Shown: positions 16,751 to 26,746, counted from the stretch's first letter. The stretch: 64,000 nt of DNA from Bacillus horti (GCF_030813115.1 NZ_JAUSTY010000005.1:186001-250000); one strand, 5' to 3'. Translations and numbers: made by a program. The notes: generated from the letters alone by a model not told the origin.

Positions 16751-18058
16751 TTAATGAATGATCACTAACCAAAGATACAGTCCCACTAAGGTAATAAACA
16801 GGGTTGGAATCGTTAAGATGATACCAATTTTAAAATACGTCCCCCAAGAGATCTTAACTCCTTTTTTAGATAAAACATGGAGCCACAGTAACGTGGCTAG
16901 TGAACCAATAGGCGTAATTTTTGGACCTAAATCGGATCCAATCACATTGGCGTAGATGAGAGCTTCCCGAATGACACCGCTCGTATCTGTTTCTGCAATT
17001 GCAAGGGCATCAATCATAACTGTAGGCATATTATTCATTATGGAAGATAGAATGGCTGCAATAAATCCCATACCAATCGTGGCTACAAAAAGGCCTTGAT
17101 CAGCAGCCCACTGTATAACATCAGCTAGGAGTGATGTTAACCCAACATTTCTGAGTCCATAAACGACAACGTACATCCCAATGGAAAAGAAGACGATCGC
17201 CCAAGGGGCTCCTTTTAGAACTTTTTGAGTCTGAACAACAGGGCTCCTTCGAGTCAATAACAGAAAGGAAATAGCCACAATGCCTGCTATGATTGAAACG
17301 GGTAATCCGATAAACTCACTAGCAAAGTAGCCAACAAGCAGAACTCCTAAGACTATCCAGGACAGCTTAAACAGCCTTGGATCTCGAATGGCAAGGACAG
17401 GTTCTTTTAATTGAGAAAGCTCATATTTCTTAGGGATACTTTTACGAAAATATAGATAAAGAACGAGAATACTAGCGGCTAAAGCAAAAAAGTTAGGTAC
17501 GATCATTCTCGAAGCAAACTCTACAAATCCTATTCCAAAAAAGTCGGCTGACACGATATTAACCAAATTACTGACGACTAGCGGAAGAGAAGTCGTATCG
17601 GCTATAAAGCCACTTGCTATGATGAACGGAAAGACCATTTTTTCCTTGAAGTTTAAATTGCGTACCATGGCTAAAACAATGGGAGTTAAAATGAGAGCAG
17701 CTCCATCATTAGCAAAGAAGGCAGCAACCAGGGCTCCAAGGAAGGATACATAGACAAACATTAAGAGACCATTCCCTTTGGCTGCCCGTGCCATATGCAA
17801 AGCGGACCATTCAAAAAAGCCGATCTCATCCAAGATGAGTGAAATAATAATGATAGCGATAAAGGCAAGAGTAGCGTTCCAAACGATCTGCGTAACATCC
17901 CATACATCTTGCAGACTAACGACTCCTACTAATAAGGCTAAGAGAGCACCCCCACAAGCAGACCATCCAATAGATAAATGTTTAGGCTGCCATATCACAA
18001 AAATAAGGGTAACTAAAAAGATAAGTGAAGCCAAAACGGTTTGTAACAATCGAATCAA
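16751..18058 (-). CDS. arsB: Arsenite/antimonite efflux permease ArsB
   Basis: 435 residues, about 11-12 membrane segments, ArsB/ion-transporter superfamily. Recognisable blocks are [71 protein letters not shown] and [26 protein letters not shown]. Exports As(OH)3 or Sb(OH)3 in exchange for protons. It starts 8 bases after the second arsR gene and is followed by arsC, forming one operon. Confidence 0.95.
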   Translation of the reverse strand: MIRLLQTVLASLIFLVTLIFVIWQPKHLSIGWSACGGALLALLVGVVSLQDVWDVTQIVWNATLAFIAIIIISLILDEIGFFEWSALHMARAAKGNGLLMFVYVSFLGALVAAFFANDGAALILTPIVLAMVRNLNFKEKMVFPFIIASGFIADTTSLPLVVSNLVNIVSADFFGIGFVEFASRMIVPNFFALAASILVLYLYFRKSIPKKYELSQLKEPVLAIRDPRLFKLSWIVLGVLLVGYFASEFIGLPVSIIAGIVAISFLLLTRRSPVVQTQKVLKGAPWAIVFFSIGMYVVVYGLRNVGLTSLLADVIQWAADQGLFVATIGMGFIAAILSSIMNNMPTVMIDALAIAETDTSGVIREALIYANVIGSDLGPKITPIGSLATLLWLHVLSKKGVKISWGTYFKIGIILTIPTLFITLVGLYLWLVIIH

Positions 18059-18066
18059 TCCCCCAA

Positions 18067-18414
18067 TTAATCACATGAAATTTTTAATCCCTGTTCCTCT
18101 AGCCATTTGAGTTTTTCTTGCTGGCTAGGAATGTGTTTTAAGACATCATCGACCATGGGGAAGTATGCACTATCTCGGTTTAATGAATAATAAATCCACT
18201 GTCCTTTTCGACTTTCATTAACTAATCCAGCATCCTTTAATTTTCTTAAATGCTGACTAATAGCAGGCTGAGACATGCTAAAAATCTCAACAAATTCACA
18301 AACACAACACTCTTGATGTTCAAGGAGGCCAATCATGGAAAGTCTAGTTTTGTCCCCAAGAAGCTTTAGAACAGCCGCTTGGTTTTCCAATGTCATGTTC
18401 ACTGTTTTCACCAC
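18067..18414 (-). CDS. ArsR-family repressor, second type (115 aa)
   Basis: Winged-helix repressor heading the arsB-arsC operon. The metal site is [14 protein letters not shown] followed by the recognition helix [18 protein letters not shown]. It differs from the 105-aa ArsR both in sequence and in the putative operator: upstream at 18421-18454 is an inverted repeat with AATAAGCATTT arms rather than ATCAA/TTGAT. It probably controls arsB-arsC and possibly the divergent ACR3-like gene. Confidence 0.92.
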   Translation of the reverse strand: MVKTVNMTLENQAAVLKLLGDKTRLSMIGLLEHQECCVCEFVEIFSMSQPAISQHLRKLKDAGLVNESRKGQWIYYSLNRDSAYFPMVDDVLKHIPSQQEKLKWLEEQGLKISCD

Positions 18415-18420
18415 CTAACG

Positions 18421-18454
18421 AATAAGCATTTGCTTATATAATAAAATGCTTATT
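18421..18454. promoter_or_regulatory. Operator for the arsR-arsB-arsC operon
   Basis: Perfect 11-base inverted arms AATAAGCATTT (18421-18431) and AAATGCTTATT (18444-18454), with a nested ATAAGC-ATTT-GCTTAT palindrome. It sits a few bases upstream of the repressor gene start, as expected for ArsR/SmtB autoregulation. Confidence 0.75.
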
Positions 18455-18630
18455 TATAGAAGTCAATAAAAAATAGACCTGCTACATTTACTCGAAGACT
18501 ATTAAAGTATAATTTCTAAAATGTCAGGATTTTAAGTCAAAGTGCAAGTACCATAATTTTAATGTAAATTTATAACTAAAGGTATGTTACGCGCATCCAC
18601 ATTTAATAAGTCTAAGGGGAAAAATTTAGA

Positions 18631-19596
18631 ATGAATATCATAGAGAGATTTCAAACGGTCATTATTTTAATTGCTATTGGTATTGGACTTTTATTAGGAC
18701 AAATCACTTTATTTGAACAGCATGCAGAAGTTCTTATCATTCCATTTCTATTATTCATGCTATATGGACTCTTCTTAACGGTTCCATTGGCGGGGTTAAG
18801 GAAAGCTTTCAGCAATACAAAATTTTTAAGTGCGAATGTTATCCTAAATTTTTTATGGACTCCTTTATTGGCATGGGGGTTAGGCGCTATATTTTTATCA
18901 GAACACCCTATGATATGGCTTGGATTTATATTATTATTAGTAACTCCTTGCACAGATTGGTATTTGATTTTTACTTCCATTGCAAAAGGAAATATGTCTC
19001 TTTCAACCTCTGTTTTACCTGTTAATTTAATATTACAGCTCATCTTATTACCAATCTACTTATTAATCTTTGCTGGGACAATGGAAACCGTTGGATTATC
19101 AACAATTATAGAGAGTGTAGTGTTAGTTTTATTCGTTCCATTTATTCTAGCAAGTGCTACACGATATGGCTTTAAGAAAAAACAAGAAATTTTAAAGAAT
19201 AAGATTATCCCTTTCTTTGCTTCTTCTCAAGTCATATTTCTATGTTTAGCTATTGTGGCCATGTTTGCATCACAAGGCTCGTATTTACTAAACAACCTTG
19301 AAGTCATTTTACTTATGTTAGTTCCCTTATTACTGTACTTCATTATAAATTTTATTGTAGCTCAAACGGCAGGGAAGGTATTGAGTTTTAGTTATGAGGA
19401 TATCGTTAGCTTAAACATGACCATTGTGGCAAGAAATTCACCTGTTGCCTTGGCTATTGTATTAACCGCCTTTCCAGATCAACCATTAATAGCACTAGCT
19501 CTAATTATTGGACCATTAATTGAGTTGCCCATATTAGCAGTAGTAGCTCAAGTCTTATTGAAGCTTAATAAAGGAAAAAACAAGGAACTATTATAG
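18631..19596 (+). CDS. ACR3/BASS-type arsenite exporter
   Basis: 321 residues with about ten membrane segments. The signature VTPCTDWYLIFT contains the conserved Cys of ACR3-type arsenite permeases, and NMTIVARNSPVALAIVLTAFP near the C-terminus is typical of the bile acid/arsenite superfamily. It is slightly shorter than classical ACR3. It is divergent from the arsR-arsB-arsC operon across a gap holding the operator, which supports a role in As(III) export. The last codon overlaps a fragment of an unrelated alcohol dehydrogenase on the other strand. Confidence 0.82.
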   Translation: MNIIERFQTVIILIAIGIGLLLGQITLFEQHAEVLIIPFLLFMLYGLFLTVPLAGLRKAFSNTKFLSANVILNFLWTPLLAWGLGAIFLSEHPMIWLGFILLLVTPCTDWYLIFTSIAKGNMSLSTSVLPVNLILQLILLPIYLLIFAGTMETVGLSTIIESVVLVLFVPFILASATRYGFKKKQEILKNKIIPFFASSQVIFLCLAIVAMFASQGSYLLNNLEVILLMLVPLLLYFIINFIVAQTAGKVLSFSYEDIVSLNMTIVARNSPVALAIVLTAFPDQPLIALALIIGPLIELPILAVVAQVLLKLNKGKNKELL

Positions 19597-19680
19597 CTCA
19601 AGCATTTCCTGTGTTTCACGAATGCCACCAATCATCGAGCCGGCAAAAGACCGGCGTTGCAGGATCAATGACAGTACTTG
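19591..19680 (-). pseudogene. 3' remnant of a Zn-dependent alcohol dehydrogenase
   Basis: The minus strand reads LILQRRSFAGSMIGGIRETQ followed by EMLEL and a stop. This matches the C-terminal region of NAD(P)-dependent alcohol dehydrogenases (typical form RRSxAGSxIGGIxETQEMLD). The frame closes just upstream, so only about 28 codons remain. Base composition (GCCGGC) differs from the neighbours. It marks a recombination scar between the ars cluster and the ligase gene. Confidence 0.6.
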
Positions 19681-19769
19681 AAGAGAATTTTATAATTTTA
19701 TCTTAATAGGCGATAATAAAATAAGAATCTAATTTCAATTCGTTTAATATAAGTTGTCGAGGTATTTTG

Positions 19770-20723
19770 ATGGATATACGACCAATTACACCATTTGAAC
19801 CAATAAGTACAGATGTAATTCCTGAAGGGGAAAACTGGGTCTATCAAGTTAAGTGGGATGGTACACGTGTACTTACTTATTACGACGGAGTGCATACAAG
19901 ACTATATAATAGACGACTAAACGAAAAAACAATGCAATACCCTGAGTTAACAGACTTATCCTCATATTGTACTGCCTCATCTGTTATTCTTGATGGAGAG
20001 ATTATCGCTTTAGAAAATGGAAAACCATCATTTCATGCCGTGATGAAGCGTGATCATTTAAAGGATATGAAGAAAATTGAGCGTGTAAGGACAGAGGTTC
20101 CTATTTCTTATATGATATTCGATATCCTTTATTGTGATGGGGAATGGGTAACTAACAAAAGCTTAGAATACAGGCAGTCTTTATTGGAACGTATTATTCT
20201 ACTTAATAAACATGTCCAGCTTGTACCAAGCTACGAAAATGCAATACAACTTTGGAAGACAGTCGAGAATTTTAATTTAGAAGGGATTGTCTGCAAAGAT
20301 CTTAATAGCTTGTACTTAATTAATCATAAAAATAACAATTGGCAAAAGAAGAAGCACTACAAAGACCTCATTGCAGTCGTAGGTGGAGTAACACTTCGTA
20401 ACGGAGTGGTTAATGCCTTAATCCTTGGTCTTTACGATAGGGCTGGCCAATTGTCGTACATAGGTCATGCAGGAACAGGAAAGTTAAAACACTCTGATTG
20501 GAGACAGCTAACAAAAATTATTCAACCATTGGTGCTCGATCAACGTCCTTTTATAAATAAACCTGAACGGGATAAGGATGCAGTGTGGATAAAACCTAAA
20601 ATAACAGTTAAAATTCAATATATTGAGTGGACAGAGGGTCGTTCTCTAAGGCAGCCAAGTATACAGGCATTTGTTAATGTTTCCCCCGAGGAATGCGTGT
20701 GGGAGGAAGATATGCACAGATAA
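19770..20723 (+). CDS. Stand-alone ATP-dependent DNA ligase (LigD ligase domain)
   Basis: 317 residues, corresponding to the ligase half of LigD. The adenylated Lys is in motif I YQVKWDGTRV; ILDGEIIAL (motif III), SYMIFDILY, NLEGIVCKD (motif IV) and the OB-fold with VGHAGTGKL-type sequence (SYIGHAGTGKL) follow. It seals nicks and, with Ku and the separate polymerase at 12.3 kb, probably does non-homologous end joining. The ATG follows GAGGT by 7 bases; a TTG one codon upstream is the alternative. There is no polymerase or nuclease domain attached. Confidence 0.9.
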   Translation: MDIRPITPFEPISTDVIPEGENWVYQVKWDGTRVLTYYDGVHTRLYNRRLNEKTMQYPELTDLSSYCTASSVILDGEIIALENGKPSFHAVMKRDHLKDMKKIERVRTEVPISYMIFDILYCDGEWVTNKSLEYRQSLLERIILLNKHVQLVPSYENAIQLWKTVENFNLEGIVCKDLNSLYLINHKNNNWQKKKHYKDLIAVVGGVTLRNGVVNALILGLYDRAGQLSYIGHAGTGKLKHSDWRQLTKIIQPLVLDQRPFINKPERDKDAVWIKPKITVKIQYIEWTEGRSLRQPSIQAFVNVSPEECVWEEDMHR

Positions 20724-20747
20724 AGTAAAGCTGCTCTAAACATACAG

Positions 20748-20835
20748 AGTTATTCGGTCATTAATATAATTAAAGCTTGTGTGAGAAAAATGATTACAGT
20801 ATCTTTCTTACACAAGTTTTTTATTTAGAACACTT
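20748..20835 (+). repeat. Terminator-bearing repeat, copy 1
   Basis: Begins AGTTATTCGGTCATTAAT, contains a 13-bp stem (20776-20788 with 20804-20816) and T-run, and ends TTTAGAACACTTC. A second copy with the same order and high identity lies at 24011-24099. The pair brackets the DHFR-like and UvrA-like genes. As a terminator it serves the ligase gene. The remaining bases to 20990 hold nothing else I can recognise. Confidence 0.75.
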
Positions 20836-20990
20836 CAACAACACTTTTAAGAAATGATTGTATGGTCTTTATGGAATCGCCCTGACGGAAAGCATTATTA
20901 AAAAGATATCCTCTCTTTTATTAATATGACATAAGGTGTCGTATATGAGGTCTATAATGGGTGGTAGATTAACGAAAGGAGTAACAAATC

Positions 20991-21545
20991 ATGAAACGAA
21001 TAATTTTAGATTTAGCGGTTACTTTAGATGGTTTTATTGAAGGGAAAAATGGGGAAGTTGATTGGTGTATTATGGATCCTGAGCTGGGGTTTAATGATTT
21101 TTTAAATCAAATTGATACAATCTTTTATGGAAGAAAAAGCTATGATTTATGGGGACAATTTACGCCTGATATTGAAGCTACGGATGCGGATAAAGAATTA
21201 TGGGCATTGTATCATAGTAAAGAGAAATATGTGTTTTCTAGGACGCAAAAGGATACTGATCATAAAGCAATATTTATAAATGATCGTATTCTTGAAGAAG
21301 TAAATAAATTAAAGAATAAGCCTGGCAAAGACATCTGGCTATATGGTGGAGCAAGTCTAATTACAACTTTTATCGATTTAGGACTTGTTGATGAATTTAG
21401 ATTATCTGTTCACCCTGTTGTTTTAGGAGAAGGGAAACCGCTGTTTGAGGATATAAAACAGAGGCTGAATTTAAAATTGGTTAATGCAAGAACGTTTTCT
21501 TCAGGTGTTGTACAACTAATATATCATCTTGATGGGAATGAATAA
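20991..21545 (+). CDS. Dihydrofolate reductase-family protein (RibD C-terminal type)
   Basis: 184 residues, with RIILDLAVTLDGFIEG at the N-terminus, DTIFYGRKSYDLWGQF, DIWLYGGASLITTFIDLGLVDEF and VHPVVLGEGKPLF. These are hallmarks of the RibD-C/YyaP group of DHFR-like reductases, which bind NADPH; the physiological substrate is not known. GAAAGGAG precedes the ATG. Unlike the following UvrA-like gene it has the AT-rich composition of the host. Confidence 0.88.
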   Translation: MKRIILDLAVTLDGFIEGKNGEVDWCIMDPELGFNDFLNQIDTIFYGRKSYDLWGQFTPDIEATDADKELWALYHSKEKYVFSRTQKDTDHKAIFINDRILEEVNKLKNKPGKDIWLYGGASLITTFIDLGLVDEFRLSVHPVVLGEGKPLFEDIKQRLNLKLVNARTFSSGVVQLIYHLDGNE

Positions 21546-21587
21546 TTTTACACATTCCAATGATAAAATCGTTAGTTTCATATTAAC

Positions 21588-21636
21588 AGCGGCAGGTCTA
21601 AGACTTTATTTTCTGGTCTTCGACCGCCGCTTTTTC
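21588..21636 (+). terminator. Intrinsic terminator after the DHFR-like gene
   Basis: AGCGGC/GCCGCT outer stem continuing into GGTC/GACC with one bulge and an inner AAGAC/GTCTT, followed by TTTTT. Confidence 0.8.
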
Positions 21637-21716
21637 ATTTCTAATCATGACAGCAGGTGTCGTAATACGTCAGTTATACTGTGAAAGCTAGAAAATAAAA
21701 ACTCGAGGTGGAGTCT

Positions 21717-23999
21717 ATGAACGTCTATGATATCGTAATTAAAGGAGCACGTGAGAATAACCTAAAAAACGTGAATGTCTGCATCCCGAAGCGAAAAATC
21801 ACGGTCTTTACTGGTGTCTCGGGCTCGGGCAAATCCTCCCTGGTCTTCGACACCATCAGCGCCGAAGCTCAGCGGCAGCTTAACGAGACGTTTTCCGCAT
21901 TCATCCGCAATCGGCTGCCCCGGTTTAGTCAGCCGGATACCGATCTCATCGAGAACTTATCTACGGCGGTTGTGATCGATCAGAAAAGGCTCGGTGGCAA
22001 CTCCCGTTCAACGGTCGGCACGATCACGGATATTTATGCGATGCTCCGGTTGCTGTTCTCCAGAATCGGCAAACCTTTTGCCGGCAATTCACATGTTTTC
22101 TCGTTTAACGACCCGGCGGGTATGTGCCCGGAATGCTCCGGAGTCGGACAGGTGGTGCAGTTCGATGTAGACAAGCTGCTCGACAGGTCCAAGTCGCTGA
22201 ATGAAGGCGCGATCCTGTTTCCCGCATTTAAAGTAGGGGGCTGGTTATGGAATACGTATGCCCTATCCGGACTGTTCGACAACGACAAGCGGCTCGCTGA
22301 TTACACACCGGAAGAGTGGGATGTCCTCCTGCACGGCAAAGAAAGCAAGATCGTATACAACTCCAAATACGGCGCCATCGAATCGGATTACGAAGGTCTG
22401 CTGCCCAAATTCACCCGCCTGTATCTGAAGCGGGACAGCAGCGAGATGTCCGAAGCCAAACGCGAATCGGTTGACTGGTTCTTGTCCTACAGCGAATGCA
22501 GCTTGTGCAAGGGAAGCCGGCTTAATCAAGAGGCCTTAAACTGCCGGATTAACGGTTACAACATAGCCCAATGCGCGTCAATGGAGATTGGAGAGCTTAT
22601 TCGTATGATTGAAGCCATTCGGGATCCCGTTGCTGGCCCGGTGATTGATGGAATTCTGACCCGGCTGAACCATCTGGTCTCCATAGGGCTGGAGTATCTG
22701 AGTCTGGACCGACAGACCGCAACTTTGTCGGGCGGGGAGTCGCAGCGCATCAAGATGGTCCGTCATCTGAATAGCAGTCTTACCGACATGATCTACATTT
22801 TCGACGAGCCGAGCGTCGGGCTGCATCCGCGAGATGTCCATCGTCTGAACGGTATGCTGCGCCAGCTCCGAGACAAAGGGAATACTGTACTTGTTGTAGA
22901 ACATGACCGCGAAGTAATGGAGATCGCCGATTACATCATCGATGTCGGACCTCATGCGGGAACCCGTGGCGGAGAAATCGTCTACGAAGGCGACTTTGCG
23001 GGCTTGCTCCGAGCGGATACCTTGACAGGACGGTACTTGAAGCATAGTCTGCCCTTGAAAACTTCAACTAGGGTTCCCAAGGGTCGGATGCCCGTAGCTG
23101 GCGCTAGCCTGCACAATCTGAAGGATGTGACCGTCGATATCCCCGTCGGTGTGCTGACCGTGGTAACGGGTGTAGCCGGCTCAGGCAAAAGTACGTTGAT
23201 TAACGGAGCATTCCTGCCATCGCATCCGGAAGCGATTGTCATCGACCAATCGGCTGTGGGCACATCCAACCGCTCCAATCCGGCCACTTATACGGGGATG
23301 ATGGACGAGATACGGAAGCTGTTTGCGGCCGCCAACAAGGTGAGCGCATCGTTGTTCAGCTTTAACTCCAAGGGAGCCTGTTCCAACTGTCAGGGTCTCG
23401 GGATGATCTACACGGATTTAGCCTTTCTCGAGCCAATAAGGACGACTTGTGAAGTTTGCGCGGGCAGGCGGTTCAACGATGAAGTGCTAGAGTATAAGCT
23501 GAACGGAAAATCCATCAGCGACGTCCTCGCCATGACGGTACGGGAAGCTTCGGGGTTCTTCAGCAGGAAGGAGCTGCTCCGTCAATTGAAGACGTTGGAG
23601 GATGTGGGACTCGGATACGTGACTCTGGGTCAGCCTTTGAGCACCTTGTCGGGCGGGGAATGCCAACGCATCAAATTGGCCGGGGAGCTTCACAAGGAAG
23701 GCAGTCTCTATGTAATGGACGAGCCGACAACCGGACTGCATATGTCCGATATCTCTCGTCTGATGGACATTATGAACCGCCTAGTCGACGGGGGCAACAC
23801 GGTGGTGGTCATCGAGCACAACCTAGATGTGATCAAGAGCGCAGACTGGATCATTGACATGGGCCCTGAGGGCGGACACCGGGGTGGCCGAATTGTATTC
23901 GAAGGCACTCCTGCCCAGCTTGCTGATGCCGAGCATTCGATAACGGGGGCGTATTTGAGCAAGGCAGATACCGACCAAGGTGAGTCTTCGCTGATCTAA
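21717..23999 (+). CDS. UvrA-like ATPase (UvrA2 class), GC-rich
   Basis: 760 residues, about 190 shorter than UvrA of nucleotide excision repair. It has two ABC modules: Walker A GVSGSGKSS with signature LSGGESQRIKM and D-loop IFDEPSVGLHP; then GVAGSGKST with LSGGECQRIKL and VMDEPTTGLH. Zinc modules CPECSGVG and CSNCQGLG/CEVC are present. The reduced size points to UvrA2 types that lack the UvrB-binding region and are linked to drug or DNA-damage tolerance. GC content is much higher than all neighbours, so recent transfer is likely. ATG chosen 6 bases after GAGGTGGAG. Confidence 0.88.
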   Translation: MNVYDIVIKGARENNLKNVNVCIPKRKITVFTGVSGSGKSSLVFDTISAEAQRQLNETFSAFIRNRLPRFSQPDTDLIENLSTAVVIDQKRLGGNSRSTVGTITDIYAMLRLLFSRIGKPFAGNSHVFSFNDPAGMCPECSGVGQVVQFDVDKLLDRSKSLNEGAILFPAFKVGGWLWNTYALSGLFDNDKRLADYTPEEWDVLLHGKESKIVYNSKYGAIESDYEGLLPKFTRLYLKRDSSEMSEAKRESVDWFLSYSECSLCKGSRLNQEALNCRINGYNIAQCASMEIGELIRMIEAIRDPVAGPVIDGILTRLNHLVSIGLEYLSLDRQTATLSGGESQRIKMVRHLNSSLTDMIYIFDEPSVGLHPRDVHRLNGMLRQLRDKGNTVLVVEHDREVMEIADYIIDVGPHAGTRGGEIVYEGDFAGLLRADTLTGRYLKHSLPLKTSTRVPKGRMPVAGASLHNLKDVTVDIPVGVLTVVTGVAGSGKSTLINGAFLPSHPEAIVIDQSAVGTSNRSNPATYTGMMDEIRKLFAAANKVSASLFSFNSKGACSNCQGLGMIYTDLAFLEPIRTTCEVCAGRRFNDEVLEYKLNGKSISDVLAMTVREASGFFSRKELLRQLKTLEDVGLGYVTLGQPLSTLSGGECQRIKLAGELHKEGSLYVMDEPTTGLHMSDISRLMDIMNRLVDGGNTVVVIEHNLDVIKSADWIIDMGPEGGHRGGRIVFEGTPAQLADAEHSITGAYLSKADTDQGESSLI

Positions 24000-24010
24000 A
24001 CTTACAAAAA

Positions 24011-24099
24011 AGTTATTCTGTCATTAATAGAATTTAAGCTTGAGTGAGGAATATGCTTACCATATCTTCCTCACACAAGCTTTTTTTAGAACACTTCGT
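24011..24099 (+). repeat. Terminator-bearing repeat, copy 2
   Basis: Begins AGTTATTCTGTCATTAAT and ends TTTAGAACACTTC, matching the copy at 20748-20835 through its whole length, including the position of the hairpin (AAGCTTGAGTGAGGA at 24036-24050 pairing with 24067-24082) and T-run. It terminates the UvrA-like gene. Confidence 0.75.
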
Positions 24100-24180
24100 A
24101 TCGTATTAACAGAAATTTAGGTGAGCTATTCTTTAATCTCAAAATTTGGATTCCATTCGACCTCCCATAATTAATAATAT

Positions 24181-24200
24181 TTTGTTGCAAACGCAACAAA
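24181..24200. promoter_or_regulatory. Palindromic operator upstream of the MarR gene
   Basis: TTTGTTGC-AAAC-GCAACAAA, a perfect 8-base inverted repeat about 70 bases before the MarR start, next to a possible TACATTAT -10. Typical placement for MarR autorepression. Confidence 0.65.
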
Positions 24201-24269
24201 AATAGAGTACATTATATGCAGTTTAATTTTATTGCATTTGCAGCGAAAATATGGGCTAAGGAGGTAATA

Positions 24270-25267
<998 letters not shown>

Positions 25268-25307
25268 CTTTCTGAAAGCTAGATTAATATATATCTAAAT
25301 TGCTAAA

Positions 25308-25385
25308 AAATTTCATACAAGAAAGTAGCTGATGTTAAAATTTCTTACAAGAAAATAGCATATGTTAAAGGTTAATACGAGAAAG
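25308..25385 (+). repeat. 30-bp tandem repeat upstream of a GNAT gene
   Basis: AAAATTTCATACAAGAAAG at about 25308, AAAATTTCTTACAAGAAAA 30 bases later, and a diverged AAAGGTTAATACGAGAAAG 30 bases after that, reaching the ribosome site of the next gene. Could be regulatory or a slipped-strand expansion. Confidence 0.55.
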
Positions 25386-25395
25386 GGTGAATGTG

Positions 25396-25827
25396 TTGGA
25401 CAAAGTAGAAGTTAGAATCATTACAGAGCAAACAGATTTAGATGCAGCTTTTCATATAAGAGAGGTCGTCTTTGTTGACGAGCAAAACACTCCTTTAGAG
25501 GAGGAGTTTGATGAAAGAGATGATGAAGCGGAGCATATTCTTGTCCTTTATGAAGGAAAGCCTGTAGGCACAGGCAGACTCAGAATGGTAGAGGGAGTGG
25601 CTAAGCTTGAACGCATTTGTGTCCTTGCTACACATCGTAAATACGGCTTGGGCAAAGTGATTGTTGAAACGTTAGAACATATTGGTCTAGATAAAGGAGC
25701 TACTTCTGCTAAGCTTCATGGTCAAACTCAGGCAGAGGCGTTTTATATTAAGCTTGGCTACCAGACAGCTTCTGATGTGTTTATGGAGGACGGTATCCCC
25801 CATGTGTTAATGACAAAGAACCTTTAA
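25396..25827 (+). CDS. GNAT acetyltransferase (YjcF/ElaA-like)
   Basis: About 143 residues. FHIREVVFVDEQNTPLEEEFDE is the hallmark of the YjcF-like group; acetyl-CoA binding shows as LERICVLATHRKYGLGKVIVE. Substrate unknown. The start is uncertain: the frame opens with GTG at 25387, but AAAGGGTG overlaps that codon, so TTG at 25396 or GTG at 25393 is better placed. The 3' end overlaps a unit of the 24-bp repeat family. Confidence 0.85.
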   Translation: MDKVEVRIITEQTDLDAAFHIREVVFVDEQNTPLEEEFDERDDEAEHILVLYEGKPVGTGRLRMVEGVAKLERICVLATHRKYGLGKVIVETLEHIGLDKGATSAKLHGQTQAEAFYIKLGYQTASDVFMEDGIPHVLMTKNL

Positions 25828-25847
25828 GAGTTTCATATGTCCGTTAG
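25824..25847 (-). repeat. Single unit of the 24-bp repeat family
   Basis: Reads TTAAGAG...ATGTCCGTTAG on the plus strand, i.e. CTAACGGACAT...CTCTTAA on the minus strand, matching the family core. It forms the last codons and stop of the GNAT gene, so the repeat now supplies coding sequence. Confidence 0.5.
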
Positions 25848-25903
25848 AGATTAAGGTAAGTAGAAACCTGTCCAAAAAAAACTACTTTTTACTTGGGACA
25901 GCC

Positions 25904-26746
25904 TCATTTATTATTTCTTTTTCTAGCTACACAGCATATTTCGTGTCCTTTTCCTTGACCCTGTAGATTACTCATTAAAGCCATCTTGGCTTCAAGCTTT
26001 AGGGAGCTTGCCCCAAACTTCTTCCTATATATCTGCTCTAACTGATTGGCAAGCTGCCGAGTGAAAAGAGCTTCAATGGAAAAAGGAGTGTGCTCTAAAA
26101 GCAGAGGAATGCTTTTCTCTGAATAATGGTAGAGATGATCAACCTCAGTGAATATAGGGGAGTGTGCTCCATAGGACGTATTCATGAAGGACTTTAGATT
26201 TGGCACGCTGAAAAATAAAACACCATCATCCTTGAGAAGATCAGCTACCTGATTTAAAAAAGCGACAGGCTTTGGTACATGCTCAAGGACATGCCAAATA
26301 GCAATGGCCTCAAATGGCTCCAAACGATTGGCCAATTCATCAGTTAATATGGTTGGAATCAACTCTAGCTGATAATGCTGCATAGCATACCTACAGGAAA
26401 GAGAGGATGGTTCTAATCCGGTGACATCCCATCCTGCATGCTTTGCCATATGCAGAAATTCGCCTGTTCCTGAGCCAATCTCTAAAAGCCTTCCTTTTTG
26501 AGGAGCAAACATCTCTAGCTGTAGAGTATTAAAGGTGGCGTGGTCTTGAAAGGTAAGATGAGCGTATTGTTCACGCATTTTAATCCAGCTTTCATTATAG
26601 ATTGCTTGGACCATGTCTTGCTCATTAATATGTTCAGCCTCTGTTTGGAAAAGCAGTTCACAGGCTTTGCATTCAAGTAGCTTAAAGCTAGGATATGTGT
26701 GAAAAAGGTTAATGTTATCTGATGATTTACATAAAGGACAATCCAT
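25904..26746 (-). CDS. SAM-dependent methyltransferase with N-terminal zinc ribbon
   Basis: 280 residues. MDCPLCKSSD with LECKACELLFQ makes a four-Cys zinc ribbon, followed by a class I methyltransferase (LLEIGSGTGEFLHMAKHAGWDVTG split around residues 95-118; AIWHVLEHVPKP; LLKDDGVLFFSVPN). This architecture is common in proteins that modify sugars or cell-surface compounds, but no such cluster is nearby. Single gene. Its downstream side shows a CTGTCC/GGACAG stem but no convincing T-run. Confidence 0.82.
   Translation of the reverse strand: MDCPLCKSSDNINLFHTYPSFKLLECKACELLFQTEAEHINEQDMVQAIYNESWIKMREQYAHLTFQDHATFNTLQLEMFAPQKGRLLEIGSGTGEFLHMAKHAGWDVTGLEPSSLSCRYAMQHYQLELIPTILTDELANRLEPFEAIAIWHVLEHVPKPVAFLNQVADLLKDDGVLFFSVPNLKSFMNTSYGAHSPIFTEVDHLYHYSEKSIPLLLEHTPFSIEALFTRQLANQLEQIYRKKFGASSLKLEAKMALMSNLQGQGKGHEICCVARKRNNK

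Noticed and set aside
22263-23962. Several long minus-strand ORFs within the UvrA-like gene
   Set aside because: They are by-products of GC-rich codons on the other strand; none has a ribosome site or a known motif.
21717-23999. Canonical uvrA of nucleotide excision repair
   Set aside because: Too short (760 against about 940-950 residues), no uvrB beside it, and foreign base composition; fits the UvrA2-like class better.
25868-25901. CTGTCC...GGACAG hairpin as an IS end
   Set aside because: Only one copy is seen, with no matching inverted partner or target duplication nearby.
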